64,000 nucleotides of DNA from Aradus depressus (lineage: Eukaryota > Arthropoda > Insecta > Hemiptera > Aradidae). This document shows positions 9,901-19,904 of this stretch, one piece after another (position 1 is the first letter of the stretch; each line of letters opens with the position of its first letter). The notes under the pieces were generated by a model that did no database searches, was not told where the DNA came from, and saw nothing but the letters and a program-made list of their open reading frames with translations. Made by a program: the position numbers and the translations under genes. The stretch spans positions 11,397,079 to 11,461,078 of the forward strand of contig OY759215.1 in the NCBI GenBank assembly GCA_963662175.1. Reading direction: 5' to 3'.

Positions 9901-10886
9901 TACTATACTAAAACTATACATGCTGATTAATTTCTGAAACTGATGATGACCGAATTTCATTGTCTCAACATGTCCCTGAGGCTCTCAATACCCTTTCTAA
10001 AGCTCGCTCAACATTTTGGCTAGAAAATGAAAGTTATAGATATTAAAACATTTTGAACTGAGTTCTAGTAGAGTTAACGAATTCAAGAACCACCTGATAG
10101 TCACAGGTTTCTGGCGGACAAAAATGTCAAATTTTTACATTTTGTAGATAAGGGCTTCACACTCGACAGGTGCAAAAAATTGGAAATGAAAAAATGCCTG
10201 AAAACAAAAAAAAAAAAACAGATATATGCTTATGGGGTTACGCTATACCCTAATTCGATACCACCTTTCTTGAACTTTGTTTTGGGGAGTGGGAGGCAAT
10301 CTGCTTTGCTGCCAATCAGTCAACATCCCTGAGATAAGTGCATCTCTTTAACCCTTTCTCTACACTAAGGTAATTGTTAAGAGCAACCTGAGCAACATTT
10401 ATGCCAATTTGCTTCAAAACTGCTGAATCTGTTCTGTCTCCAATTATATTTAAAATATAAAACTGTCTTTTTCAGTGTCTACATTCACAGAGTTTATTTA
10501 CAGATTAATTTCATTGTGTGTCTATTTATTTTTTATTATGTATTATTTCATTTTTGGTTATTGTCACTTCTGTCGAAAATTCTTCATTTAATTAATAAGT
10601 TAAATTATGTTACTATTTATATAATTATTGAGTTTTTTATTTTTTATTTTTATTTATTTTTTTTTTTCTCAACATAGTAAAATATCTGGTAGCCAGTAAG
10701 TAGTTTTCTTCAAATTTAAGTCCCGTTAACTGGGGTTTTCCCCGGATTTATCTGTTACCCTCTACCCTTCTGTACCCTTAGTTGAACGTAAGACTTCACA
10801 GTCTTCATGCCTTCTCCTCAACCATCTATATCCATAGTAAGTTTTCTTGTTGTTCATCAATGTGTATATGTATGTGTATGTATATA

Positions 10887-11112
10887 AATCGAGATTGGTA
10901 AAATATAATGAGTGATCGATTAAAATTATAATATATAGGTACATAAATATACATTTACACATACACATATCCACATAAATACATATATACATAACTTATA
11001 CATCCATATGTATAGTTATGTATTTATGTGGATATGTGTATGTTGTGAGTGTATATTTATGTACCTATATATAATTTTAATCGATCACTCATTATATTTT
11101 TCCAATCTTGAT
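10887..11112. repeat. Long AT-rich palindrome, about 100-bp arms
   Basis: The left arm from gattggtaaaatataatgag is the reverse complement of the right arm ending ctcattatatttttccaatc. The tip lies near 10990-11000. The arms contain tagg-tacataaatatac and cacatatccacataaatac with few mismatches. It would fold into a long hairpin in single strands. Confidence 0.85.
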
Positions 11113-11140
11113 TCCCCCATGTTTGTCTTGTTTTTGTTAG

Positions 11141-11182
11141 GCCCTGATGATGATATGAAATATATCGAAACGTTGGCATTTG
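11141..11182 (+). ncRNA. Hammerhead-like core, copy 2
   Basis: GCC (11141-11143), CTGATGA (11144-11150), a 6-bp stem with one G-U pair, GAAA (11167-11170), C, GTT, then GGC. The core and inner stem I match the copy at 6148-6201, but the outer stem I helix is not obvious. Confidence 0.5.
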
Positions 11183-11937
11183 AATAGTGTTTTCATCATT
11201 GACTGACCCTCAATACCCCCAGAATTTTGTCAAGTATAATGTTATCATTTATTATGCAATTCCACTGTCTATTTATCACCTAACTTTTATTACTTTTTAC
11301 TTATTTCTTGTTAATTATTGACTTGAACTGTAACAGTTCGTAAATTCTAGTAATTTTTTTAAATAATTTTTAGTTTTGTATGTTCAGATTCAACACCTGA
11401 GAATGTCGAATTGTCGAAACTAGTTTTGGAGTAAATTAGAAATATATAATTAGTCATTATACTTAGTCTGTGGATTTGGAGGGACTTATTACTTATATGC
11501 ACGACCGTTATCGACAATGGCGCAGTGTTTTCGATAGAACGACAATAAAGAATATTTGAGAATATATATTATGAAATACGAGCAGAAGCGTAATTTAAAA
11601 AAAAAACAGTTTTAATCCTTTTTCATTTTGTCTGAGTCGCTTGGGTTCAGCAGCCCATGCTCAATCTATTTTTTTTATTTTTTTGTCCTTTGGCTGGTAA
11701 AAATATAATTGGGTATATGTTTGGGTTGTGTGGGAGGAGCGGACGAGAGATTTAGAGGTAGGGGGGTCTCGCAGTCTACGTGATTTAATAAAACCCACCC
11801 CTGGACCGGTCTCAGACAAACAACGTTACCTACCACCCCTCTTTATTTAAAGGCAATAGAACTAGGGCAGAGAAAAAGAGAAAAAAATTAGTAGGGGAGA
11901 AGTTTCTTTCAACTTCATACGAGTGTGTATACTTAGA

Positions 11938-11961
11938 GGGGGGGGGGGGGGGGGGGGGGGG
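11938..11961 (+). repeat. Poly-G tract (24 bp)
   Basis: An uninterrupted run of 24 G, the longest in the window. Confidence 0.95.
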
Positions 11962-12119
11962 AACTCTTAAGCAAAAAGTCCGAAGCCTCCACTCAAAGAA
12001 CCGAGTGTTTCGTAGAAAGAGGCTCCAGTAAACTCAGTCAAAGAAACCAATCTTATTTTTCTTATAAAGGGCAATAACGCATACTTACTGGGATTCATGG
12101 GTTCTCCCTAGAATAAAGT

Positions 12120-12420
12120 ACTTCCCCCGCTCGAATTCATGAAATAAGTTATTGCTCTCCCTTCAAAACCTTTTGAGCTAATAATCAGTAATTAACTTAC
12201 AGAGAAGCTTCCTGAATCCTCATATAAATTTTCTGTCGATGCATTAATTACAACGGGATTTATTGGGGTTTTTGAGTTAAGCGCCGCTGATCTCTCCTTC
12301 CCTTCGGCCAATTTCTCGGGAGATAAGTTCGCCCTTAATGGTGTTTTGAATTTAAATATAAAATTTCATGCAGATACATCAATTACATTAGAGTTTTTTT
12401 CTTAAACTCGAATAGGTGTA
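12120..12420 (-). repeat. Family A repeat, minus strand
   Basis: Contains cttcccccgctcgaattc, tgtcgatgcattaatt and cagatacatcaattacatt blocks in reverse orientation, ending at the C-rich and T-rich segments. Confidence 0.65.
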
Positions 12421-12465
12421 GGTAATCCTTATGGGTTTCTCGATACACATATAACATTTTTTATC

Positions 12466-12645
12466 GATAGGGGAAGTTATGTAAATAGATCGATCAAAAA
12501 TTCGATATGTATTTTTCAACGGAATTTTATGTCTGTCGATCTCTAGATTATGCGTTTCTTTGTTATTGTGTCCGTGAATACTATAACTCCTGGTAGAATG
12601 AATGTATCAATATAAAATTTTATATGTGTCTCGAGAACCCTCGAA
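12466..12645 (+). repeat. Family A repeat, plus-strand end fragment
   Basis: Begins ggggaagttatgtaaatag, then the tttcaacggaattttatg and ataactcctggtagaatg blocks, and stops after aaattttatatgtgtctc. Confidence 0.7.
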
Positions 12646-13034
12646 CGACCGACACATTCGTTCGAACCGTCACATAATAGTGCAGTTTAACCCAATATAA
12701 CTTTTCTCCTGGAACAGCAGCGAATATGGATTCTTAGTGATCATAGGATCGGACTGTTAACGATTTTTATACTAGATGAGGATTCATTCCACCAGGAGTC
12801 CATCCAACTGATAAGTAAAACCCTTATATCCACTAAAAATATCCAAATGGAATGATTTCTGTTATTTTATCATTAACTTGCTCTTTCTCCTAGGTTCCTA
12901 CTATGTAACAGGTCGTTCGAACCGTCACAATATATATTCATATCAACTCTCTTCCCGTGACATTTTCGCATGAGCCGAATTCTCTTCAAATTATTGACTA
13001 TACTTCGTACGACGGTACGACGACATAAAACGAC

Positions 13035-13228
13035 GGTGTATCACCGGCAATGTAGTTACTCAACACAAATTAATCAATTAAGTTTTCGCTCTCCTATCAA
13101 AACCGGGGCTTCTGAAGAATACATTCTTTATATCGGTTGTTATTAGGGTTTTTGAGCAGAGCTTCTCTCCTCTCTTCTCTTTTTGGCTGAAAATATGTAG
13201 GGGTCGTCCTTATGGGTCTTTTATAAAT
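13035..13228 (-). repeat. Family A repeat, minus-strand fragment
   Basis: Starts at gtatcaccggcaatgtagtt and ends around the aggggtcgtccttatgggtc block, next to the LINE target site. Confidence 0.65.
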
Positions 13229-13261
13229 AATAAACTTATTTCCGTTAAACCAATACATGAT

Positions 13262-13275
13262 AATAGGATACCTAT
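13262..13275 (+). repeat. 14-bp target duplication of R1-like LINE, left copy
   Basis: aataggatacctat is repeated exactly at 14366-14379, bracketing the LINE insertion. Confidence 0.92.
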
Positions 13276-14365
13276 TTTTTTTTTTTTTTTTTGCATTGGA
13301 GGGGGAAATGCTGTGACGCACATCCAGGGAAGGTAGCCCTGGATAGTGTGGGACTCGAGCCGATTCACCATACCCACTAAAACCCCCTCCTTGCCGATCC
13401 TGATTCCCTTCCGCGGAACTGACCGTCTGTCATTACTTCGCGGAAGGGAGGAAGGGTGGCTGGTAACGCCCCTTCTTCTAGTTTTATTACCGCTACTGTT
13501 CCTTGTCAGCCCTCTCCTGAAGGGCCAACCCGCCCATGATGAGCGCTGCAAAATCGCAGCCTTCATCCCACGACTCCTGGGAGCGCAGCATAGCGTCCAC
13601 GTAACTGGTAGCAGTCAGTGGGGCGCCCATGCTGCACTCCAGATTTTTCCTTCCCTCCTCAAATCTGGGGCATTTGAGGAGGACATGCTCCGCCGACTCC
13701 GTCTCACCAAGGCACGCGGGGCAGTCTGGTGTTGTTGCTGCCCCGATTTTGTGGAGGTACCCCCGGAACCCACCGTGTCCCGTGAGTACCTGGGTAAGGT
13801 GGTAATTCACCTCCCCATGCTTCCTGGTGAGCCAAAGCTCGACTTGAGGGATGAGCCGATGGGTCCACCGTCCCTTTGTGGACTTGTCCCATTCTTCCTG
13901 CCACTCCCTAATTGTCCTGGCCCTCTCTGGCTCTGCTGGACCAGGGCTGGCCCCCGCGTCCTGATAGAAGACCCGGTTTCCCCTGCGGTCGAAGCGCTGC
14001 ACCACCTCTTCCACCTGAACCGGGTCTTGTTTCCTTTTGAAGTGTCGCGTACGCTCCCGTGCCAGTACCTAGGTCAATGGGGGGCAGCCCAGCAATTACA
14101 TAGGCAGCGTCGCCAGAAACTGTTCGGTAGGCGCATGCGACTCTCAGTGCGCTTCGCCTGTGAGCGGGGGCGATCAGCCTCAGGTATGAGGGAATCCTCG
14201 TTGCATCTGTCCATGTCGGGGCCCCGTGCAGAAGGATGGATGTGCTGACTCCTGCCAGCAGTCTTCTCCTGCTCTGCCTAGGGCCACCGACGTTGGGCAG
14301 AATTCTCGAAATCGCCGCCGATGTCCTGGCGGCCTTCGCTCCCACGTATCTGAGGTGCTCCCTAA
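13276..14365 (-). mobile_element. 5'-truncated R1-like non-LTR retrotransposon
   Basis: A 1.09-kb minus-strand insertion with a poly-T (poly-A complement) at 13276-13291 and an exact 14-bp duplication on both sides. It holds the end of the reverse-transcriptase protein and a 3' untranslated region of about 200 bp. Most of the element, including endonuclease and the RT catalytic core, is missing, as expected from incomplete target-primed reverse transcription. The same 3' end recurs at 5759-5939. Its GC-rich coding part stands out against the AT-rich background. Confidence 0.92.
13493..14345 (-). pseudogene. C-terminal part of R1-like ORF2, one frameshift
   Basis: The minus strand reads first from 14345 (SRILPNVGGP, then LLHGAPTW and RRSALRVACAYRTVS, the region after the RT fingers and palm). 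It then continues in another frame from about 14040 through QRFDRRGNRVFYQD, TKGRWTHRLI, YHLTQVLTGHGGF and a C-X2-C...H...C zinc-knuckle-like end (CPACLGETESAEHVLLKC). These blocks are characteristic of the R1/Jockey group C terminus. A single frameshift near 14030-14050 breaks the frame. The stop before 13493 is probably the natural end. It is not functional because the N-terminal domains are gone. Confidence 0.88.
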
Positions 14366-14379
14366 AATAGGATACCTAT

Positions 14380-14884
14380 GGATACACCTATGATTAGTTG
14401 TAATAACAAAACTATTAAAAAAAGTAAAATGAAATTAATAAAAACTGAACAAATAAATACTTAAAAATATATGAGTACATAGTAAACAAAATTAATACAT
14501 GATACGTTTATAATAAGTAGACACATTTTTCAATTTAATAAAAATGAAGATAACTATTCTTCAAAAAAAAATCTTCGGAAGTGTTTTCATCCCAACGATG
14601 TTTCTTACGTCCCATCATAAAATAATGATAAAAAAGTCTAAATGAATAAAAAATTATAAATGAATAAATAAAACAATAACGTACATTGGACTGATCTTTA
14701 AGGCGTGGAGGAACTCTGCCCAAAAAATAAAAATGTATGAAGTTATGTTTTTGGATATGAAACACGATTAGATGCACATGTAAAATTTAGTAAGGTGTTC
14801 ACTAGCAAACACAGGCTCGTAGCATTTGTTTATTTTCATTATTGGAATCAGGGTGTGAATGAACATGAATTTCCCACTCTCCCA
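14380..14884. other. AT-rich intronic sequence, nothing recognised
   Basis: Low-complexity A/T sequence with short open frames only. Confidence 0.5.
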
Positions 14885-15100
14885 CTTCCCTTAAGCACGC
14901 CGTCCTTCAGATGGGACGCTAAGCGATTATCCCGAGCCTTATAGAAACCTATCCTAGATAAATAAAAATTTAGGGTAGGTAAAATTTAGTATTCCTATTG
15001 CAGAGTCGGGCTCATATCCACTACAGTGACGAAAGAGGTATTAGGCGATATTACCTTGTAATTAAAGCCCGGGCATGAGTTTCAATAACTAACTAACCTA
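14885..15100 (+). mobile_element. tRNA-derived SINE, 5'-truncated copy
   Basis: Begins at ttaagcacgccgtccttc and ends aaagcccgggcatgag with tail caataactaactaacct. This tail is the clearest example of the AACT/AACCT microsatellite ending. Confidence 0.82.
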
Positions 15101-15139
15101 CCCTCCACTCATGGCTACGCTCTTCACTTTACTTTCATA

Positions 15140-15262
15140 TACCCCAGTAATGCCAGTATGAAATGGTTTTGAGAAGGGGAAGGAGGAGAGAGAGAGAGTG
15201 ATCTTTAAGCGTGGTTGTATAAGAAAGTCCTGTAATGGTCACATTCTATATTTTTATTACTT
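15140..15262 (+). repeat. Family E dispersed repeat
   Basis: gccagtatgaaatgg, a GA-rich run, gtgatctttaagcgtggttg and gtcctgtaatggtcacat in the same order as the other family E copies. Confidence 0.65.
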
Positions 15263-17060
15263 ATACTTTACCCTTCTATTGTTCAGATGGCGCTGAAGGC
15301 GGTTCAATATGGCTGAAAGCTGGCTTTCCAAAATAAACTTACAGCTGGACAATAACTCTGTGTTATTTTATTAAATACTGCACGTCCACAAACTCCCCAA
15401 AAAATAAAAAATAAATCCTTACTTTTATTTCTGACGGTTAAATTTGGTTTTCCTCTGAATGTATATAAATATATTCCTGTATATTTTTTATAAAAGCCCT
15501 GAGATTTCATTTATCACAAAATGGGAGAAAACGGGTAAGAAGGAGCTTTGATTTATTCATCAAGGTGAAAAAAAAAAAAAAAACGGATAAAGATGTTGAA
15601 AGTATAATCAAAGTAAATGGACATTTAAGATGTCTGTGGTTCTTATTTTTGTCTGATAAGGTTTAAAGAGAGATTAATATAGAGAAAGGAGGTATCTGAC
15701 ATTACTTCTGTCAAACTGTCTTTCCGTAAAGCTCCCGTCTTCCGTGGATTTATCCAGGAAAATTAAGGGACTTCTTCATTTTCATGATAACTCGCCTCAA
15801 CATCATATTTCCTAGAGTAAGATCAAGTTTCCAACTTATCCGTCTATTAAGTAATTGGTGCGTTGTTGAATATTGAGTCGTAAAAAAGTTGACAAAATTG
15901 ACAATGTTTTACATGATTTTTTTTTTTTTTTTCGACTTTAGCATTGACCCATTAGCCACTTCAAAAAACAATTTCACATATGAATGTTCTCAAAAAAGAT
16001 AACTATTGACTAAATCAGGCAATGTGGATGTTGGTTATTTAGATAGGCAGTGGAAACTTATCAAGAGCATGCAGCCAGTTGTCCTCTCGCAAAGTTAGTC
16101 ATCTAAAATGAAAACTACTTGTCAAGCTGTGAATAACTCAGACGCCTTTTTTAATTTCCCAGAAATCATTTTATAGGCAGGGGATGTGAGCAACGCCAAT
16201 TAAAAAAGAAAATCTCAGATTGAGAATCAGTTAGCAGACGGATGGCCTCGGTTTTGTCTTCACGCTTCCCATAACTTAGTGCCGATCTCTCAGGAGGAAA
16301 AAGTACCAATCAAGGTATGTATCGGAAGAAAAATGACGTAAATATGAGGTAGAAGGAATATGGAATAAATACGTGATAGCTGCCATGAAACCGGTTAGGA
16401 CCAACCAGAATATATTTTGCATTTCACTTGTGATATACCATGGGATCTGGTTGAAGGCCATCCACCAACATTGCTGCATTAATGCGTTTTTCAAGAAATA
16501 TAAGGAATCAGTGCCACAAGGACCGTCTATATTCTAAATTTCTTCTTCGACTATTTTAATTGGATCAACCAAAATATAACTTTTTTCTTTACTTATAGTC
16601 TGATAACATCGTATATACTTATTGACCAGTCTTCCTTCAAACTGAATCATGTTGAATAGCTGACATTAGTTAGTTTAAGTTTATCACAGAAAAGTGGTGT
16701 TTTATTCCTTCTCAAACTTGTTGATGGGTCAATCTGATCCAACGCTCTAGTTAACGTGACTTCTTTACAACATGGCCGGGTCATTTAAAAATTATTATTA
16801 TTTATTTGATCCGAAAAATATCTAATTAATACCCGAGTTTTTTTAGAAACTATTAACAGACTTCTTCTTGAACTAAATTATTGTTAATTTTTAATTGTAA
16901 CTCGAAAAATTGTTCATCGAGTCAAAATAGTTCTTGCATATTCGAGAATCATTTTGAAAACTAAATTTTCATGTGCTCGGATGGCCAAATTTAAATAAGC
17001 TCAAATGTAAAGAAAAATATCGTCGTTGAATGACCGGCTTTGTATTTCCCCAGCACTGGA
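15263..17060. other. Long intronic stretch, nothing recognised
   Basis: About 1.8 kb without a recognisable gene, transposon or tandem repeat. It contains a T-run near 15919 and a few short open frames without domain-like features. Confidence 0.45.
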
Positions 17061-17069
17061 TATTTGTCT

Positions 17070-17330
17070 TTTCGAGTCCCCATTCTCTGACCCCCACTTC
17101 TGTTCAACCGATTTCGTGGAAAATTGATAGGTGTCGTCCTTTTATCTGTATATATTTCGTCTCGGTGCATTCATTCTATCGGGAGTTATCCTGTTCACAG
17201 AGACACAGACAGACAAACATTTTTTTTTTCCCATAATTCGAATCTAGAGGTCGGAAAACATGAAATTCTGTTGAAAACTCGACATCGAGTTTCTGACCGA
17301 TAACACAACTTCCCCTATACTTCTTATAAC
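17070..17330 (-). repeat. Family A repeat, minus strand
   Basis: Contains ttcaaccgatttcgtgg, gtgcattcattctatcggg, a T-run and aattctgttgaaaactcgac, and closes with ccgataacacaacttcccc, the complement of the conserved aagttatgtaatcgg end. Confidence 0.75.
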
Positions 17331-17437
17331 TCAGGAAGTAAAAGGACAAATAATAACAATCACAGGAAATCCTCCTAATTCCAAAAAAGAAAAAAACAAA
17401 CTGTCAGTGGACTCGATAACTCCCGATAGAAGTTAGT

Positions 17438-17766
17438 TATTATGACTCATGCCCGGGCTTTAACTACGAGGTCATATCGCCTACTACCAGAGCGCTCTTT
17501 CATCACTCTGAACATGAGCTCGACTCTACTGTGGGAGTTCTAAATTTTGCCTACCCTAAATTTTTATTCACCTAGGGCAGGGGTCTTTAACGAGTACCTG
17601 ACATCGTACAGGCTCGATACCATCGCTTAACGTCCCATCCGAAGGACGGCGTGTTTAAGTTTATTTTACCTCCCAGATGAAATAAACTAATGGCCTCGGT
17701 CGGGTTTCAAACCCACGATCTTGAGCTCAGATGGCAAGCACGCATACTACTGAGCTACCAGCGCCC
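17438..17766 (-). mobile_element. tRNA-derived SINE, nearly complete copy
   Basis: Left end ttattatgactcatgcccgg is the complement of the SINE 3' end; right end ctgagctaccagcgcccc is the complement of the tRNA-like head. It is inserted in family A-type sequence: ataactcccgatagaag lies before it and ctcccgatagactatat after it. Confidence 0.85.
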
Positions 17767-17945
17767 CAGAATACTCCCGATAGACTATATGTATCGATAT
17801 GAAATTTTATATGTAAGTTCAAAATCCTATGAGGACGACATCTATCAATTTTCAGCGGAATCATACGAAAAGGAGGGGGATTCTCAAGAATCACATTAAT
17901 TGCCGATGTAATGAATATATCGACATGAAATTTTATATTTTAATT
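17765..17945 (+). repeat. Family A repeat, plus-strand fragment
   Basis: Resumes after the SINE with actcccgatagactatatg, then tgaggacgacatctatc and attgccgatgtaatgaat. It is probably the continuation of the copy interrupted at 17438. Confidence 0.65.
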
Positions 17946-18000
17946 TATAATAGCTCATAAAAGGATGGCCACAACCGATTTCAGTGCTTCCCCCTTCTCT

Positions 18001-18021
18001 CCCCCCCCCCCCCCCCCCCCC
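18001..18021 (+). repeat. Poly-C tract (21 bp)
   Basis: Uninterrupted C run directly after a C/T-rich stretch (ttcccccttctct). Confidence 0.95.
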
Positions 18022-18517
18022 TCATGCTTCCTCTTTACCGAAAGAAGTTTCTAGCTACGCCCATTTTGGGGTGTCACTGCTTATTTATCTCTTCGTATTT
18101 TTGTGGGACAATTTTGATGGAAGAACTGGGTGTCAAACCTCCCGCCCCTCATCAACTCCAGTCACGCAAATGACAAAGATGATTACGTGGAAAACTCTTT
18201 AAAAGCTGTTTTTCAAGGGACCTTAAGTACAGGAACAGTTTATTCATTTTGTTTTTACGTTAGTGTTCCTGTAAGTGAAGATACACATTTCAGCATTTCC
18301 CAACTGATTGTTTCAATTCCCTGCAATTTATGAGAGTGCTTTTCCACTTGCATGATACTTGAATACTCATTTCTGTCCCAATTTACTGCTCCAAGACTTT
18401 TATAGGTACTGCAATCATTTGCAACTCTTACTGAAATATTTAGCAAAAATGAGAAAACATTTTTATAGGAGTGGCTCATGCAATAGTAAAATGAGGACTC
18501 ATTTTGAATATATTTGA

Positions 18518-18540
18518 GGGGGGGGGGGGGGGGGGGGGGG
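18518..18540 (+). repeat. Poly-G tract (23 bp)
   Basis: Uninterrupted G run between tatttga and ttaaaaaaag. Confidence 0.95.
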
Positions 18541-18589
18541 TTAAAAAAAGACAGTATGGTAATAAGATAATATAATGGCAACAGCGGTG

Positions 18590-18775
18590 GTCACGATCAT
18601 CGAATGGACGAACAACCTGTGCAAACCTCGGGCATCCGAGTACGCATGACCACTGGATGTCCCATCAGGCAACGTTCTTTAAAAGGAGGAACAACCCTAC
18701 TGTTCGTGCGGCGATGTCGAGACTGCAGAGCATGTTATCCCTGAATGTCTGCTGGACGACAGCTAATGACGGAGA
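18590..18775 (+). pseudogene. LINE C-terminal zinc-knuckle relic
   Basis: In one frame the sequence reads HQATFFKRRNNP. After a 1-nt shift it reads YCSCGDVETAEHVIPEC, a C-X-C...H...C arrangement of the kind that ends Jockey/R1-type ORF2 proteins. Flanking codons are broken by stops. No poly-A or target duplication was found, so this is an old fragment. Confidence 0.6.
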
Positions 18776-18865
18776 CCGGCTACCCAGTATTCAGTCGATT
18801 TCTCGCCTACTAGCGAACAATGAAGAAAGCAGTTTGCCCCGGGGGCGGTGGCTAACAGCTAGGGT

Positions 18866-18962
18866 TATATCGATACCACACAGTATCGATCCTTTACTCA
18901 TGAGTAGTATCGAATAAAACTTTCGATACTACTCAAGTATCGAATACAAAGTATCGATACCT
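18866..18962. promoter_or_regulatory. Cluster of CGATA/TATCGATA motifs
   Basis: TATCGATA at 18868-18875, a second atcgata near 18953-18959 and at least four more CGATA or TATCG words lie within about 95 bp, including a small inverted repeat (tgagtagtatcgaa...ttcgatactactca). In flies, TATCGATA is the DREF element and clustered CGATA binds BEAF-32. Whether this works in the present species is unknown; it could equally be simple repeat expansion. Confidence 0.35.
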
Positions 18963-19029
18963 ACTCGTATTGATTGAATCGAATAGTTCGTTATTATTAA
19001 TTTTAAAAAATCTATATGTGTATTCCTTG

Positions 19030-19290
19030 TGTAGTCGCACATATAAAATTTCGTGTCAATACATTCATTCTATCGGCAGTTATTAGAGTTTTTTTGTTAA
19101 GCCTCACCCCTATTCCTCCCCTCTCTTCGGTCGAATTGTCTGAAAATCAATAGGTGTCGTTACTAAATGGTTCTCGTGTTCACAGACACGCAGACATTTT
19201 TTTTTTTTTTTCATATTTGGAATCTAGAGGTCCAGAAAACAGGAAATTCCGATGAAAACTTCGCATCGAATTTTAGACCGTATAGCTGGT
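19030..19290 (-). repeat. Family A repeat, minus strand
   Basis: Contains gtgtcaatacattcattc, tcggcagttattagag, ggtcgaattgtctgaaaatc, a T-run and gatgaaaacttcgcatcg in the reverse family A order. Confidence 0.72.
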
Positions 19291-19710
19291 TAATAAGATA
19301 AAGATTATTTTAAAAAGATTATAAAAAAGTAATAAGATAAAGATTATTAATAAAATAAAAAAAAAGGTGAAAAGCACTGGGGTTGGAGCCAGGGGATTTC
19401 TCCCCTATTAAAATATTTTTCTCTGCAGTGAACTTCGTTCTTTGGAGGGGGGAGTTCTTGTTAGCAAACCTTGGGGGGGGACTCCTCACTAGCTTTGGGC
19501 GGGATGGGCATCTCTGTATTCTGCAGTTCACATTCTATTGGAATACTCCTTCACTAACTTTTTACATCATGATACATTTGAAGAAAGGCTAATATTTGTA
19601 TGTTGAGTTATTCAAATAATAGTTAATAAAAAAATGTATTGAAACATTTAATTTTCTTAGATATAAAGAACATTGTCATCCCAATACAGTTTTTTATTAG
19701 ACTCCATACT

Positions 19711-19790
19711 GTACGGATGAGATGACGCAGTTGTGTTGAAAACCGATTCTGGTTGGATATAAATCCGTGGGAAAACGACGTCTTTTTTTT
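19711..19790 (+). repeat. One-armed relative of the 8.5-kb fold-back
   Basis: gagatgacgcagttgtgttg, aaaaccgattctgg, then aaatccgtgggaaaacgacg aligns with the right arm at 8670-8745. The CTGATGA core is degraded. Confidence 0.6.
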
Positions 19791-19904
19791 TTTACACATT
19801 AGTTTCATATATAAACATTTATCTTTGACATCATCCTCGAGATTGCTAATTATATGAATTTAAAGTGCATACCTGTGCATGTTTAAAATTACTACAAACA
19901 TGTT

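Larger units (their letters stand above)
10355..11218 (+). mobile_element. Ribozyme-bearing element, copy 2 (left end missing)
   Basis: Shares with copy 1 the internal taattgtt...atgccaattt and ttctgtctccaat blocks. It also shares the whole right inverted repeat, from ccctgatgatgatatg to tgactgaccctcaata. The left inverted repeat is absent. A long AT-rich palindrome (10887-11112) fills its centre. Confidence 0.7.

Noticed and set aside
9928..9960. CTGATGATGACCGAATTTC as another hammerhead
   Set aside because: No stem II can form between the core and GAA, and stem I is absent.
11390..11425. CTGAGAATGTCGAATTGTCGAAAC as a hammerhead
   Set aside because: The core lacks one required position and stem II does not pair; probably a relic at best.
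13346..14248. 300-codon plus-strand open frame
   Set aside because: It is the antisense shadow of the R1-like ORF2 C terminus. The minus-strand reading contains all the recognisable blocks, and the plus-strand reading has none.
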